Assembly: GCA_030248135.1 (NCBI GenBank)
Contig: JASANC010001169.1
Span: 1-64,000 of the forward strand
DNA length: 64,000 nucleotides
Direction of reading: 5' to 3'
From: Theristus sp. LFF4_11
Taxonomy: Eukaryota > Nematoda > Chromadorea > Monhysterida > Xyalidae
How positions within the stretch are numbered: position 1 is the first letter of the stretch; each line of letters begins with the position of its first letter. The translations under genes were made by a program, and so were the position numbers. Of this stretch, positions 1 to 11,077 are shown piece after piece. Below the pieces are notes generated by a model. It saw only the letters and a list, made by a program, of their open reading frames with translations, searched no databases and was not told the DNA's origin.

Positions 1-242
1 ACGTGAAGCCGTTCGTTTGTTCAACTGAACTGACAATATCAACATCAACAACAGGTTCAAATTTTATTTCGTTAACATTCCGAACACGCAAAACGCAAAA
101 CACGCAGAAAATAAAACACGTGATTTACAACTGATGAAAAAACACTTGACTAGTTTCGGTGTGAATCATTTGAATAGTTTAAACAAAAAATAGAATACAC
201 GTAACCTGTACGACAAGAGATATTTTTTTTGGAATGACATCA

Positions 243-2660
243 TCAAGACCTTTTCGGTTTGGCAGTGACAGCAGGTTTCGGTTTCGGCTTCTTGGCCCCA
301 CCGCCAAAAATTTTCACCATCATTTCAGACAGTTCAGGCATTTCATACTTCGGCATTTGCAGCGACTGTTGCATTTCCTGCACGAAAAAATGATGCGTAG
401 CGTATGGTTGAGATTGAGCCCAAAAAATAATTCAAACAGCGGTTCGGTCGGTTTGTTTTTAAAATACAAACAGTTTTTAGCAGTTGAAATGAAAACTCGC
501 TTCACACGTATACCAATGACCATTTTTTCGAATTTTGCACCATTTTGCACAATTTTAGATTTGTGTTTTTTAGTCTCTTCTACTCTCTACTGACTCTTTT
601 GAACAACTTGTTCAATATTCGGTTTCGAAAACACAGAGAACGATTGCACAAACTTGTGAAAACTCAATTTTTGTAGTGTTAGGCTATACGAGTCTAAAAA
701 GAGTACAGAATAATAACCGAGACCTCACTTTAACCAGTGCAAAGACAGTGGTGAATTGCGTCAACTAACCCGCTGCACTTCTGGATCGTTCGGATTGACG
801 AGTTTCGGCAGTATCATGATCATCGCGAATGGGACGACCATCATCAACACCATCGGGTTGAACAACATGTCCGTCAAACGCCATTCCTCGCGTTTGCGAA
901 AATAGTTCGCTGGCTGCCGAGCCATCAACTTCAACGGATAAGTGATCTGCTGGGGAAAATGGCCGGTTTTTATAAGGCCGTGCAATATAAGGTTCGACTA
1001 AATGCAAAATTGTTCTTGTTTTTTTTTCACAAGAGATTCTGGAGTTTTTTTTTGAAAACCATTTGATAGACAGAGACGCATCAGCAGAAGGTAAAGTTAA
1101 TGATGGGTGATTATCGTAATTATTATGTGTAATTAGCTGTAATTGAGTGTTACTCTGCTATATAACGTGATCTTTTCCCTGTAATCTTGGTTGTTCTCCA
1201 GTCCAGTAAATCGCCACTCTCTCGCTACTTGAAGTGGTGAGCCCGCCGTTGAGCGTGGCACGTAGGCGGTCATCATGACCGGCCTTCTCTGGTCGTCTGC
1301 TGCTCCTTATTGTCGTGTGTACCCAGTATGGGCACAACTTGTTTGTTTTGTCGCTTTATGCCGTGGAAGGCGCGACTTGTCCCGTATCGCCTGTTATGGT
1401 TTTGTCGCTGACCCGCGAGATGGCAGCGCGTGTGGTAAGACGAGCAACCGCGGAGGAAATGGCTCGCAGCACTTGGGACATTCGATGGACGAGAAGGAGA
1501 CAACCGTTCACGCAGCGGAGTTTGGCGTACCAACAGCGCAGCGACCAGCAGTCAAATATCCGGCCGAGGATGTGCCGAGAGATGAATGTCGTCAGCAAAT
1601 GGGCGATGACGCGTCGCGAGGACTGCGACGAGGCCAAGGTGCCGAGTTTCACGTGCTTCTGGCTGCCGAACGAGCGCCGAGCATTGAGTCGTGATGAGAT
1701 GATGGCCGCAGTGCCGATGTGTGGAGCGTTTCCGGCCGAGCGTGCGCCGAGGATGGAGATGTGACGTCGTAGGACGTGGTGCCGTGTGAGACATCGGCGA
1801 ATGATTTGTGATTGAAAGGGAGATTACGTGATTTGGCTTCTCCTTTTCTTTCTTCGTTGATGGGGGAGAAGTTAATGATGGGTGATTATCGTAATTATTA
1901 TGTGTAATTAGCTGTAATTGAGTGTTACTCTGCTATATAACGTGATCTTTTCCCTGTAATCTTGGTTGTTCTCCAGTCCAGTAAATCGCCACTCTCTCGC
2001 TACTTGAAGTGTAAATTGATTAATAAAAATTAGATTGTAAAGTTGAACATTAGATTGTAAAATTGAACATTGAACCAACCACAAACCTGAGTGACTTGTG
2101 ACGGCTGCAGCAAGTTCAACCGACGGCCGCGTATTTTGCCGCGCGAATTTATATCAACACGAACTGGCTCAAAAACGAAATCTTTGTTGGCCACCTCAAC
2201 AATGTATGATCCGGGCGGAACATCATTAACGACAAACGTGCCGTCTTCTCTGCAACCGAAAACAATAAAAAATGGCTGAACTGTGCACTTTTCAGTGTTG
2301 GAGATTTGAGTGTTGTTGAAAACTTCCGCAACGAAAATCTCAGTTAAAATGAAATAACGAGAAAGAGTTCAATCGAATGAGTTACAACCTGATGAATGCA
2401 GTAAACTGTCCATAGTTGACCAATATGCGCATGTCGGCTTGCCAGTTCGCGTTGGAGCGTGCGCCCTTTGGCAGCGTCACTTTGCCCTCGATCTGATTGT
2501 ACGGCGACGTCACACTAAGCTCCAATTCATCGTTTGCAGCCGAATCCGCCTTTGCGTGGTAATTGCCGCAGACGAACAACAGAATGTATAGCAGCTGTAT
2601 GATGACAGGAACCAAAGTGATCGACGAGAATAAAATGGAAGTGTCTCGAAACTGATGCAT
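243..2660 (-). CDS. EMC7: ER membrane protein complex subunit 7 (EMC7)
   Basis: Four coding exons on the minus strand (2660-2389, 2249-2087, 949-770, 377-243) join in phase to about 249 residues, close to the usual 240 or so. EMC7 is a lumenal beta-sandwich subunit of the EMC insertase, anchored in the ER membrane by one helix. Residues 1-40 give a hydrophobic signal segment. The beta-sandwich carries IEGKVTLP, ILVNYGQFTAFIREDGTFVV and DVPPGSYIVEV. The third exon has the family hallmark LFNPMVLMMVV, the membrane helix, and then LPKLVNPNDPEVQR. The last exon ends in a lysine-proline-rich tail. The start ATG at 2660 precedes the signal peptide; an in-frame extension upstream adds nothing conserved. 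Exon 3 could start at 949 or 946, because CAGCAG offers two acceptors. The second intron (2086-950) is enlarged by an LTR element. Family and exons are secure; boundaries are by eye. Confidence 0.93.
1091..2015. mobile_element. Small LTR retroelement (TRIM-like) in an EMC7 intron
   Basis: Two near-identical 140-bp direct repeats lie at 1096-1235 and 1871-2010. The pentamer GTAAA flanks the pair on both sides (1091-1095 and 2011-2015), as expected for a 5-bp target duplication. The purine tract GGGGGAGAA (1862-1870) directly precedes the right repeat and fits a polypurine tract. TGGTGAGCCCGCCG follows the left repeat from 1235 and fits a primer-binding site. The interior is only about 635 bp and GC-rich. 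It holds open frames of up to 149 codons but no gag, protease or reverse transcriptase motif I recognise. The layout matches a terminal-repeat retrotransposon in miniature. The near identity of the repeats suggests a young insertion. Confidence 0.8.
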
Positions 2661-3209
2661 CGTTTCGTTTCGTTCACGCACACTGCGACCTGTGTGTGTG
2701 ATGTAAAATAGGGTTCGAACTTTCATTTTTATCAAAAAAACCAGGGTTTTTTTCGTCAAATTTTTTTTGCGTCAATTGACGCAAACGGTCGAAAAATTTT
2801 GCGTCAGCACAAAAATTTTTTGTGTCAACATGATACCAGACTAAATCGAACGAATAACGAGACGGCGTCATTCATCACTGAAAGTAGCGTTTTTGACGCC
2901 TGTGGTCAAACAACAAAGCGTTTTAGGCATTTGACAACCCCTGCTGCGCAGAAACAAAGCTTAACGGGGTCTAGGCTTTTTGTAATGACTTCTCAATTTC
3001 TAGACTTGATTTTTAGACCTGTAGAGCGTCTATGACGACACCTGTTCAGACTTGTTCAGTTCAGAATAGAATCAGAACGGAGCGAACAAAAGGTGGAGTT
3101 GGGTGGAAGCTAGTTAAGGATAGGAGCTAGGTGAACCTAGAAACGGTCAAAACAACAATATACGCCACGGTGTTGTGTTGTTACATCGAACCGTCAACAT
3201 AACACTGAA
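2661..3209. other. Intergenic spacer upstream of EMC7
   Basis: AT-rich sequence upstream of the EMC7 start codon, presumably holding its promoter. No coding exon or repeat unit was recognised. ACACTGAA at 3202-3209 is the left target duplication of the next transposon. Confidence 0.5.
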
Positions 3210-3455
3210 CATAGTTGTTCCAGAGCCGAGGGGTTGGGGGGGCCGATATAGATAGCTGGAGCAAATTTTCTAGATAGATAGAGATAGCTGGAACATTTTG
3301 GGGGGGGGCCGCGGGGGGGCCATGTGACTTTGGGGGGGGGGCCGGTCAAAGTTTTGAAATTTGATAGATAGATAGCTAAAACGCTAAAAAGCTATAAAAA
3401 CAGCAAAATAATGCTAAAAATACACTAAAAATCAAGTATAAATGCGTATTTTACC

Positions 3456-4198
3456 TAGAGATGTCAAGAAAAAAAATTTTCTATTTTTTTTTCTTTTTTT
3501 TTTAATTTTTTAAATTTTTTTTTTAAATGAAAGTTGTTCAGAATTTTTCAGGGAGTCCGAATATCACCATCTGAGGAGCCACCGACTTACCATATGACCC
3601 CCACTCATATGGTAGGAGGGTGAAAATTTTAGACTTGGTTTCGGCGACCCCATTTTCCCACCGACGACATCACGTCTCGTGTTTTGCCTCTCAATTCACC
3701 TCAAATAACACGGAAACAAGTTCAACAACAAACCGGTGTGATCATGCTGACGACACGAGGCGAAACAGCAACGAGCAACCAACGAAGTTACGCTTGCAGT
3801 GGCAGACAGTGCAATTTCGACCTTTCGAGATCCTGAAAAACGATGCGTAAATGTGAATTCTCTGCTTCTATCTCACCTTATCGGCGGCATCGGAATTTGT
3901 TGAACTAGCCTTTGCGACGCTCAAGTACTTCAATGCGCGAGTCGATCATCACTCACCAAGGCTAAAAACAGTCGATAAATCAATCCAGAATACCACCTGC
4001 AGCGTTGAAGACGAAGTGACAAGGTAAAGTCAAAGAAAATTTTTGTTGAACTTTCGAAAAATCATGCCAAAAACGGCATTTTCAGGGCACATTAAAGAAA
4101 AAATTTCAAAAATTTTTAATAAAAAAAATTAAAAAATGCTCATTTTTTTTATTTTTTTTTTAATTAAAAAAAAAATTTTTTTGACCCTTACATCTCTA
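3456..4198. mobile_element. hAT-like MITE, family A, copy 1 (inside C1)
   Basis: Terminal TAGAGATGTCAAG is matched by the inverted TTACATCTCTA. The flanking octamer ATTTTACC is identical at 3448-3455 and 4199-4206. The 743-bp interior holds the CAGGGAGTCCGAA block and a GTTGAACTTTCGAAAAAT block that also occur in families B and D. No transposase is encoded. Confidence 0.87.
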
Positions 4199-4317
4199 AT
4201 TTTACCATCAAGCAAAAATGGACAATTTTGGTCAAAAATTGACTCATTTTATGTCTTCGAAGACAAAAATTTTCAGATAGATAGCTGGCTGAGAAAATTT
4301 TTTAGATAGATAATAGC

Positions 4318-4892
4318 CAGTACCGTGGGCCCAAAAAAATTTTCGAGGGGGGGGGTATGGTACCGTGGGGGGGGGGTGCCGACCAAAAAGTGAGGGGGGG
4401 GGGTCCAACCTATGGTAACGTGGGACCCCCCCCCCAGGGGGGTCCCATGGGGGGGGTGCATTTTTTCAAAATTTTCTGTGGGGGGGGGGTCCACCCCCCC
4501 CACCCCCCCCATGAAATTTTTTCGCTCAAATTTGAAAGGAAAAACGCTAAATTTTGCTGCAAAATCTTTGAAATAACAATGAAGATGGTCAAGGTATTAT
4601 ATATTCAGCTTATATTATGGACTTTATAGACAAAAAATCATGAGTGTCGAAAAAAAATTTAGGGGGTGCAGAAAATTTGGGGGGGGGGGGGGGTGTCCGC
4701 CAGACAAAATTTCATGGGGGGGGTGGGGGGGGTGTCGGCCAAATTTTCGAGGGGGGGGGGGTACGGGGGGGGGGATGCCCGGTTTTAGGGGGGGGGGTGG
4801 CCCGGTGCCCCCCCCCCCCCCCCCCCACCCGACGGTCTCGGGTGCTCTGGGGGGTGTACCCCCCCCCACCCCCCCCCCCGCCCACGGTACTG
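4318..4892. mobile_element. hAT-like guanine-run MITE, family E, copy 1 (inside C1)
   Basis: The ends CAGTACCGTGGGC and GCCCACGGTACTG are perfect inverted repeats. The octamer ATAATAGC is identical at 4310-4317 and 4893-4900. The body is built of strand-asymmetric G or C homopolymers around an AT-rich core. Long apparent proline/glycine frames here are by-products of the homopolymers. Confidence 0.87.
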
Positions 4893-5003
4893 ATAATAGC
4901 TGAGCCAAAAAAACGTGTTTGATAGAGATAGATTCGAAAATTTTTTGGGGGGGGGCCCGGCCCCCCCCCCCAGGCCCCCCCCTAGAACAACTATGACACT
5001 GAA

Positions 5004-5314
5004 CAACAATATTGAAAACAAACGATTGATCAGCTGATCATGCCATCCATCTAGAGTCTAGACGTAATGCATCATTATTAAAACAGCTGCATCTGCAGTT
5101 CCGGTGCTCCTCCTCCACTCCATAACACAGGAAAGAAAAAAATGCAAAAACTAAATTGATCATTTTCACCTTATCAAAAAGGCTTGGCTTAGGATTAGGA
5201 TTAGGTTTTGGGGTTAGGAACCTACAACGACTCATTACAAGCAACCTCAGATCAAAAATCAAAAAAATAACTTTTAAGAATGTATACAAATCCATCTACA
5301 AATACATCTACATG
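5004..5314. other. Intergenic spacer between two elements
   Basis: No gene recognised. It contains a short degenerate telomere-like stretch, GGCTTAGGATTAGGATTAGG, near 5185-5206. This is too short and irregular to be a telomere array. Confidence 0.4.
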
Positions 5315-5852
5315 TAGAGATGTCAAAAAAAAATCCGGATTTTTTTAAATTAAAAAAAATTAAAAAAATTTTTTTTTACAAGTTAGGTTTGTTCGAAGCA
5401 TCTCGTCGAGCTGAGTTCAGCTAGACTATTTTCAGAACGATCCGGAAAACTATAAGAGCGAAAATCGTGTTTTATTGAAATTATGTCGAAATCTCGAAAG
5501 GTCGAAATTGCACTGTCTGCCACTGCAAGCGTAACTTCGTTGGTTGCTCGTTGCTGTTTCGCCTCGTGTCGTCAGCATGATCACACCGGTTTGTTGTTGA
5601 ACTTGTTTCCGTTTTATTTGAGGTGAATTGAGAGGCAAAACACGAGACGTGATGTCGTCGGTGGAAAAATGGGGTAGCCGAAACCAAGTCTGAAATTTTC
5701 ACCCTCCTCCCATATGAGTGGGGGTCATATGGTAAGTCGGTGGCTCCTCAGATGGTGATATTCGGACTCCCTGAAAAATTCTGAACAACTTTCATTAAAA
5801 ATTTCTTTTTTAATTTAAAAAAAATAGAATTTTTTTTTTCTTGACATCTCTA
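5315..5852. mobile_element. hAT-like MITE, family A, copy 2 (inverted)
   Basis: TAGAGATGTCAA at the left and CTTGACATCTCTA at the right frame a family A interior in the opposite orientation to copy 1. The flanks TCTACATG (5307-5314) and ATTACATG (5853-5860) agree at 6 of 8 bases, a slightly decayed target duplication. Confidence 0.8.
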
Positions 5853-6749
5853 ATTACATGTCATTATATTAGCTATATAAGCTGTGGTGATCTGTGATCA
5901 GGGGTAGTTTATTCTTATTCCTGTTGTAATCATCCTAATCGTCCTAATCAGCGTTCATCCTAATAAAAACATTTCTTTAGTGACATCGCGCCCATGCATG
6001 CATACCAGCGCAGCTTGCCCAACGCCCACTGCTATAGCAGAAAAACTGCTTCCAACGTCGCAGCCCATGTGGTGGACAATAAAAAATTGCGACACTGCCT
6101 TTCCCCAAGGGCGTTGGGTAAGAATAAAAAGGGGGCAACAAAACAACAACAACAATATATCGCACAACTCCATTGTAGACCTATAACATACGCCAATCAA
6201 CAAGATATCATGTTCATCTCATGGCCTACCGACTGAAAAACATGTTCTAAGTTGCAACAACACGATTTCTGAAACGATATTTCAATTCAGTTAAGTCATT
6301 TCAACGCTAAAAATTGACCCTAGAAGTCATCCAAATTGACGACATCGTGCCTCGTGTTTTGTCTCTCAATTCCCCTCAAATAACAAACAAGCAACTCACC
6401 GGTGTGATGGAACTGACGACGACTGACGACACGAGTCGATCATGTCTCACCAAGGCTAAAAAAAGTCGATAAATCGATCCAGAATACCACCTGCAGAGTT
6501 GAAGACTATGTCACAAAGTAAAGTCGAAGAAAATTTATGTTGAACTTTCAAAAAATTATGCCAAAAACGGGCATCTACACAACATTGTGCGGAAAATTTT
6601 TGAAAAAAATGAAAAAAATTTCGAAAAATTTAAAAAAAAATTTAAAAAAATGCGGTTGCAAAAAAAGCTCATTTTTTTACTTTTTTAAAAAATAATAATA
6701 GAAAAATTTTTTTTGAAGCTTACATCTCTAGGCTAGGGGCCGGCCGGCC
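5853..6749. repeat. Mosaic of truncated repeats
   Basis: 5853-6152 shows no recognised feature. About 6153-6343 duplicates the interior of family D (compare 7349-7535). About 6344-6731 is a truncated family A fragment ending in TTACATCTCTA. 6742-6749 is GGCCGGCC, the left target duplication of element D1. No gene recognised. Confidence 0.6.
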
Positions 6750-7755
6750 TAGGGTTAGGGGAAAAAAATCCGGATTTTTTTTTAATAAAAAAAAATTTTT
6801 TTTAATTTTTTTACAAGTTAGGTTTGTTCGAAGCGTCTCGTCGAGCTGAGTTCATCTAGACTATTTTCAGAACGATCCGGAAAACTATAAGAGCGAAAAT
6901 CGTGTTTTATTGAAATTATGTCCATTTCATAGAGGGAAAGTTGCATTTTCAACAGTAAAACAGGACAATTTTCGACGTGTACTTGAATATTGAACCGTTC
7001 TTAGTTGTTCGTCTTTAGAAAATTACCAAAATTTGACTGTGTTCAAAAATTCCTGTTTGCTGTAGCTAAGTCGGCAACCCCTGTCGACCCGGTCGCCCCC
7101 CCCAAGACACTTACTTTCAGGTTCAACCAGCTATGCTATCTGCCACATGGCGAGAGCCCACTCTTCAAATCATCGTATCGAAAACACGTACCATGATTTC
7201 GCGATCACGTTGCGGGCAACTGACAGACGCAAGTTTAACACGTTAGTTTAGCTCAGCACGCAAGTTTTAACATGTGGCCATGTTATCGGGTATCTGAAAA
7301 ACGGTCGTGTGATGTGGTATTAACCAACATCTCCGCTCCAATTGTTTAACAATATATCGCACAACTCCATTGTAGACCTATAACATACGCCAATCAACAA
7401 GATATCATGTTCATCTCATGGCCTACCGACTGAAAAACATGTTCTAAGTTGCAAGAAAACGATTTCTGAAACGATATTTCAATTCAGTTGAGTCATTTCA
7501 ACGCTAAAAATTGACTCTAGAAGTCATCCAAATCGAAAAACATGGAGTACGTCGGTCTAAATGACCAAATAATGACATTTACCAAAGGACACAAAGAAGT
7601 TGGGAAGAAAATTTGGTTTGAACTTTCATAAAATTATGCCATAAATCGAATTTTCAGAGCAAAGTAAAAGAAAATTTTTTCAAATGTTTTTTTAAGTTTG
7701 AAAAAAAAATTCAAATTAAAAAAAACAAAAAAAAATTTCAAAGCCCCTAACCCTA
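6750..7755. mobile_element. hAT-like element, family D, copy 1
   Basis: The ends TAGGGTTAGGGG and CCCCTAACCCTA are inverted repeats. The octamer GGCCGGCC is identical at 6742-6749 and 7756-7763. About 1.0 kb with no transposase. The open frames are short and not conserved. Confidence 0.87.
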
Positions 7756-8107
7756 GGCCGGCCCCCCCCCAAAATTTTTCGAATCTATCTCTATCAGACA
7801 GGTTTTTTCGGCTCAGCTATTATCTATCTAAAAAAAATTCTCAGCCAGCTATCTATCTGAAAATTTTTGCCTTCGAAGACATAAAATGAGTCAATTTTTG
7901 ACCAAAATTGACCATTTTGCTCGTAATTCTTGAAAATTTCGCTAATTTTAGGTAAAATACGCGTTTATACTTGATTTTTAGTGTATTTTTAGCATTATTT
8001 TGTTGTTTTTATAGCTTTTTAGCGTTTTAGCTACCTATCTATCAAATTTCAAAATTTTGACCGGCCCCCCCAGGCCCAAAGTCACATGCCCCCCCCCCGC
8101 GCCCCCC

Positions 8108-9739
8108 CAGTACCGAAGGCGAAAGCAAATTTTCGAGGGGGGGTGTCGTCACGTGGGGGGGGGGGGTGCCGAAAATTTTTCAGTGGGGGGGTGTCAGTCA
8201 TGGTACAGTGACACCCCCCCAGGCGTGGGTAGGGTTAGGGGAAAAAAAAAAATCCGGATTTTTTTTTAAATTAAAAATTTTTTTTTTTTTTTTAAATTTT
8301 TTTTTACAAGTTAGGTTTGTTCGAAGCGTCTCGTCGAGCTGAGTTCATCTAGACTATTTTCAGAACGATCCGGAAAACTATAAGAGCGAAAATCGTGTTT
8401 TATTGAAATTTTGTCCATTTCATAGAGGGAAAGTTGCATTTTCAACAGTAAAACAGGACAATTTTCGACGTGTACTTGAATATTGAACCGTTCTTAGTTG
8501 TTCCTCTTTAGAAAATTACCAAAATTTGACTGTGTTCAAAAATTCCTGTTTGCTGTAGCTAAGTCGGCAACCCCTGTCGACCCGGTCGCCCCCCCCCCCC
8601 AAGACACTTACTTTCAGGTTCAACCAGCTATGCTATCTGCCACATGGCGAGAGCCCACTCTTCAAATCATCGTATCGAAAACACGTACCATGATTTCGCG
8701 ATCACGTTGCGGGCAACTGACAGACGCAAGTTTAACACGTTAGTTTAGCTCAGCACGCAAGTTTTAACATGTGGCCATGTTATCGGGTATCTGAAAAACG
8801 GTCGTGTGATGTGGTATTAACCAACATCCCCGCTCCAATTGTTTAACAATATATCGCACAACTCCATTGTAGACCTATAACGTACGCCAATCAACAAGAT
8901 ATCATGTTCATCTCATGGCCTACCGACTGAAAAACATGTTCTAAGTTGCAAGAAAACGATTTCTGAAACGATATTTCAATTCAGTTAAGTCATTTCAACG
9001 CTAAAAATTGACTCTAGAAGTCATCCAAATCGAAAAACATGGAGTACGTCGGTCAAAATGACCAAATAATGACATGTACCTAAGCACACAAAGAAGTTGG
9101 GAAGAAAATTTGGTTTGAACTTTCAAAAAATTATGCCATAAATCGAATTTTCAGAGCAAAGTAGAAGAAAAATTTTTCAAATTTTTTTTTAAGTTTGAAA
9201 AAAAAAATCCAATTTTTTTTTAAAAAAAAACGAAAAAAAAAATAATAAAAAAATTTTTTTTCAAAGCCTCTAACCCTAGGCGTGGGCCATGGGGGGGGTG
9301 CACTATTGTAGAAAATTTTCTGGGGGGGGTGCACACCCCCCACCCCACCCATGAGATTTTTTCGCTTAAATTTTGAAGGAAAAACACTAAATTTTGCTGC
9401 AAAATCTTTGAGATTACAATGAAGAATGTCAAGTTATCATATATTTAGCTTATATTATGGTCTTTAAAGACAAAAAAATCATGATTTTTAAGCAAAAATT
9501 CATGATTTTTGGGTGGTCCGAGAAAATTTTTGGGGGGTGTCACTGTTACTTAGGTCCATGTAGGGGGGGCCGGGGGGGTGGGTGGGGTGTCTAGCAAATT
9601 TCGAGGGGGGGTGTGGATGGTCCAGTGTCAGGTTTTGGGGGGTGGGTTGGGTGTCGCGTGACCCCCCCACCCCCCCACGCGGAGGGGTCGGGTGCTCTGG
9701 GGGGGGGGTACCCCCCACCCCCCCTCGTCTTCGGTACTG
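8108..9739. mobile_element. Family E element, copy 2 (interrupted by D2)
   Basis: Left end CAGTACCGAAGGCGA and right end TCGTCTTCGGTACTG are inverted repeats diverged together from copy 1. Poly-C flanks make the target duplication uninformative. Family D copy 2 interrupts the body. Confidence 0.75.
8230..9278. mobile_element. hAT-like element, family D, copy 2 (inside E2)
   Basis: The ends TAGGGTTAGGGG and CTCTAACCCTA are inverted repeats. The octamer GGCGTGGG is identical at 8222-8229 and 9279-9286. It is nearly identical to D1 over about 1 kb, which suggests recent activity. Confidence 0.87.
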
Positions 9740-9853
9740 CCCCCCCCCCCAAATTTTCCAGCTATCTATCTATCTGGAAAATTTGCTCCGCCTCCAGCTA
9801 TCTATATCGCCCCCCCCCCGCCCCAACCCCTCGGCTCTAAAACAACTATGAGC

Positions 9854-11069
9854 CATAGTTGTTCTAGGGGGGGCCTGGGGGGGGGGCCGGCCCCCCCCAA
9901 AAAAAATTCGAATCTATCTCTATCAAACAGGTTTTTTCGGCTCAGCTATTATCTATCTAAAAAAATTTCTCAGCCAGCTATCTATCTAAAAAATTTTGTC
10001 TTCGAGGACATAAAATGAGTCAATTTTTGAGCAAAATTGACCATTTTTGCTCGTAATTCTTGAAAATTTCGCTACATTTAGGTAAAATACGCGCTTATAC
10101 TTGATTTTTAGTGTATTTTTAGCATTATTTTGCTGTTTTTATAGCTTTTTATTGTTTTAGCTATCTATCTATCAAATTTCAAAATTTTGACCGGCCCCCC
10201 CCAAAGTCACGTGGCCCCCCCCCCGCCCCCCCCCCCCCCCAAAATTTTCCAGCTATCTATCTATCTAGAAAATTTGCTCCAGCTATCTATATCGGCCCCC
10301 CCCCCCCAACCCCTCGGCTCTGGAATAGGGTTGTTAAAAAAAACAAAAATCGTCATTTTTGTTTTTTTTTTTTTTAATTTTTTTTTTTAAAAAAAAAATT
10401 TCAAAAATCAAAGTTGTGCCAAATCAATCAGGGAGTCCGAAGAACCACATATGATATGCAAGCGCCTCCCGAATGACACCCGTATGGCGGAACTTTGCAG
10501 ATTTTGTTTTGGTGACCTCAATTACCCCCTTTTCCAAACCGTCACCATGCCTCTTCTTGTGTTTTGACCTCCAAAACGTCACTAATTGTCCCCAGCTAAG
10601 CTAATGCTAAAGTGAAGACAAACATACCGCCTTGAAATTCGATCAATTCTTCTGATGGTGTCGCGACGACACGACACGAAGCAGCAACCAGACAACGTAG
10701 CGCTTGCAAACGGTGCAGCGAGCACAATCGGACGCTCTGCGAGGCTAATCGTCACCTTATCTGCATCGGAAATGGTAGGCTAAGCTTTGGGACGCTCAAA
10801 AACTTCATCGCAGATGTTGTCGTAGCCTAAAATCAGTCGGTAAAACGGCCCAAAATCGACTGCTAAAGGTTTTACGAGGTATAATCAAAGAAAATTTTTG
10901 TTGAACTTTCGAAAAATTGTGCCAAAATTGAGGTTTTCAGAGCATATTAGAGGAAAATTTTTCGAATTTTTTTTTTAAAAAAAAAAATCGGCATTTTTGT
11001 TTTTTTTTTAATCATTTTTTTTTTTAAATTTTCATTTTTGTTTAACAACCCTACTCTGGAACAACTATG
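9854..11069. mobile_element. hAT-like element, family C, copy 3
   Basis: The ends CATAGTTGTTCTAG and ACAACTATG are inverted repeats. The octamer CTATGAGC is identical at 9846-9853 and 11070-11077. It inserted at the right terminus of copy 2. It contains element B1. Confidence 0.85.
10326..11053. mobile_element. hAT-like MITE, family B, copy 1 (inside C3)
   Basis: The ends TAGGGTTGTTAAAAA and TTTAACAACCCTA are inverted repeats. The octamer CTCTGGAA is identical at 10318-10325 and 11054-11061. The 728-bp interior shares blocks with family A. A copy at 37741-38464 is nearly identical. Confidence 0.88.
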
Positions 11070-11077
11070 CTATGAGC

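Larger units (their letters stand above)
3210..4995. mobile_element. hAT-like non-autonomous element, family C, copy 1
   Basis: The ends are CATAGTTGTTCCAGAG and the inverted CTAGAACAACTATG. The flanking octamer ACACTGAA is identical at 3202-3209 and 4996-5003. The body carries GATAGATAGCTGG-type runs, poly-G/poly-C tracts and an AT-rich core. Two other elements (A1 and E1) sit inside it with their own 8-bp duplications, so this copy is older than they are. Eight-bp duplications and CA..TG-type ends fit the hAT superfamily. There is no coding capacity. Confidence 0.85.
6732..9850. mobile_element. Family C element, copy 2, heavily interrupted
   Basis: Family C sequence in the opposite orientation to copy 1. 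It ends in AACAACTATG at 9850, but its left terminus is lost against the truncated family A fragment. It is split by D1 (6750-7755) and E2 (8108-9739); E2 is itself split by D2. This gives a three-level nest: C2 contains E2, which contains D2. Confidence 0.7.

Noticed and set aside
1315..1764. 149-codon frame in the LTR element interior
   Set aside because: No gag or pol motif, and overlapping frames of similar length occur on both strands of this GC-rich stretch.
4273..5021. Proline- and glycine-rich open frames on both strands
   Set aside because: They are translations of G/C homopolymer runs in family C and E transposons, with no domain and no splice context.
5185..5215. TTAGGATTAGGATTAGG-like stretch as telomere repeat
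   Set aside because: Only about two degenerate units, within a repeat-rich intergenic region.
7005..7196. Frame beginning MFVFRKLPKFDC, repeated at 8498
   Set aside because: It is part of the duplicated family D transposon; the copies differ by frame-shifting C runs, so it is not under coding constraint.
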